Assembly (NCBI GenBank): GCA_929200455.1
Contig: CAKMZR010000076.1
Location: forward strand, 1 to 7,429
Source of the DNA: an uncultured Alphaproteobacteria bacterium
Lineage (GTDB): Bacteria > Pseudomonadota > Alphaproteobacteria > CAKMZR01
Reading direction: 5' to 3'
Length of the DNA stretch: 7,429 nucleotides
This document shows positions 7,428-7,429 of the stretch, piece by piece. Position 1 is the stretch's first letter; each line of letters opens with the position of its first letter. The notes beneath the pieces were generated by a model. The model did no database searches and was not told the origin of the DNA. It was given only the letters and a program-made list of their open reading frames with translations. The translations under genes were made by a program, and so were the position numbers.

Positions 7428-7429
7428 CC

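Overview
The window reads as ordinary bacterial chromosome, most likely from an alphaproteobacterium. The evidence is the divergent rmuC / def-fmt arrangement, an alphaproteobacterial style of Fmt and RmuC sequence, the very large NAD-dependent glutamate dehydrogenase, and a PetR-like receiver. The mid-40s percent GC estimated from a few lines and some unusual substitutions would fit a host-associated or fast-evolving lineage, but the sequence alone does not settle this.

Layout: positions 1-514 carry the 5' part of rmuC on the minus strand; the gene runs off the left edge. A 102-base divergent spacer (515-616) holds a plausible sigma70-type promoter for def. On the plus strand follow def (617-1180), fmt (1181-2122, starting on the base after the def stop), an 83-base gap with a strong Shine-Dalgarno sequence, the 1612-residue glutamate dehydrogenase gene (2206-7044, GTG start), and a response-regulator receiver gene (7041-7427) that overlaps the dehydrogenase stop by four bases. 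There is no RNA gene, mobile element, CRISPR array, convincing terminator, or gene-free stretch longer than 102 bases.

How the genes work together: Def and Fmt are the two halves of the formyl-methionine cycle. Fmt formylates initiator Met-tRNA, and Def removes the formyl group from the finished N terminus. The dehydrogenase converts glutamate to 2-oxoglutarate with NAD+, feeding amino-acid carbon into the TCA cycle. The receiver gene is translationally coupled to it. RmuC is a nuclease-like protein linked to genome rearrangement and is read in the opposite direction.

The most striking property is compositional. The plus strand is rich in A and C and poor in G and T throughout, including under the minus-strand gene. 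This points to strand-specific replication bias rather than coding bias. It also explains the many long spurious Ser/Thr/Pro-rich reading frames and probably the scarcity of ribosome binding sites. The best individual leads are the receiver that stops exactly at its domain boundary, and changed residues at normally conserved positions in Fmt and the dehydrogenase. I found no clear evidence of a new multi-gene system.
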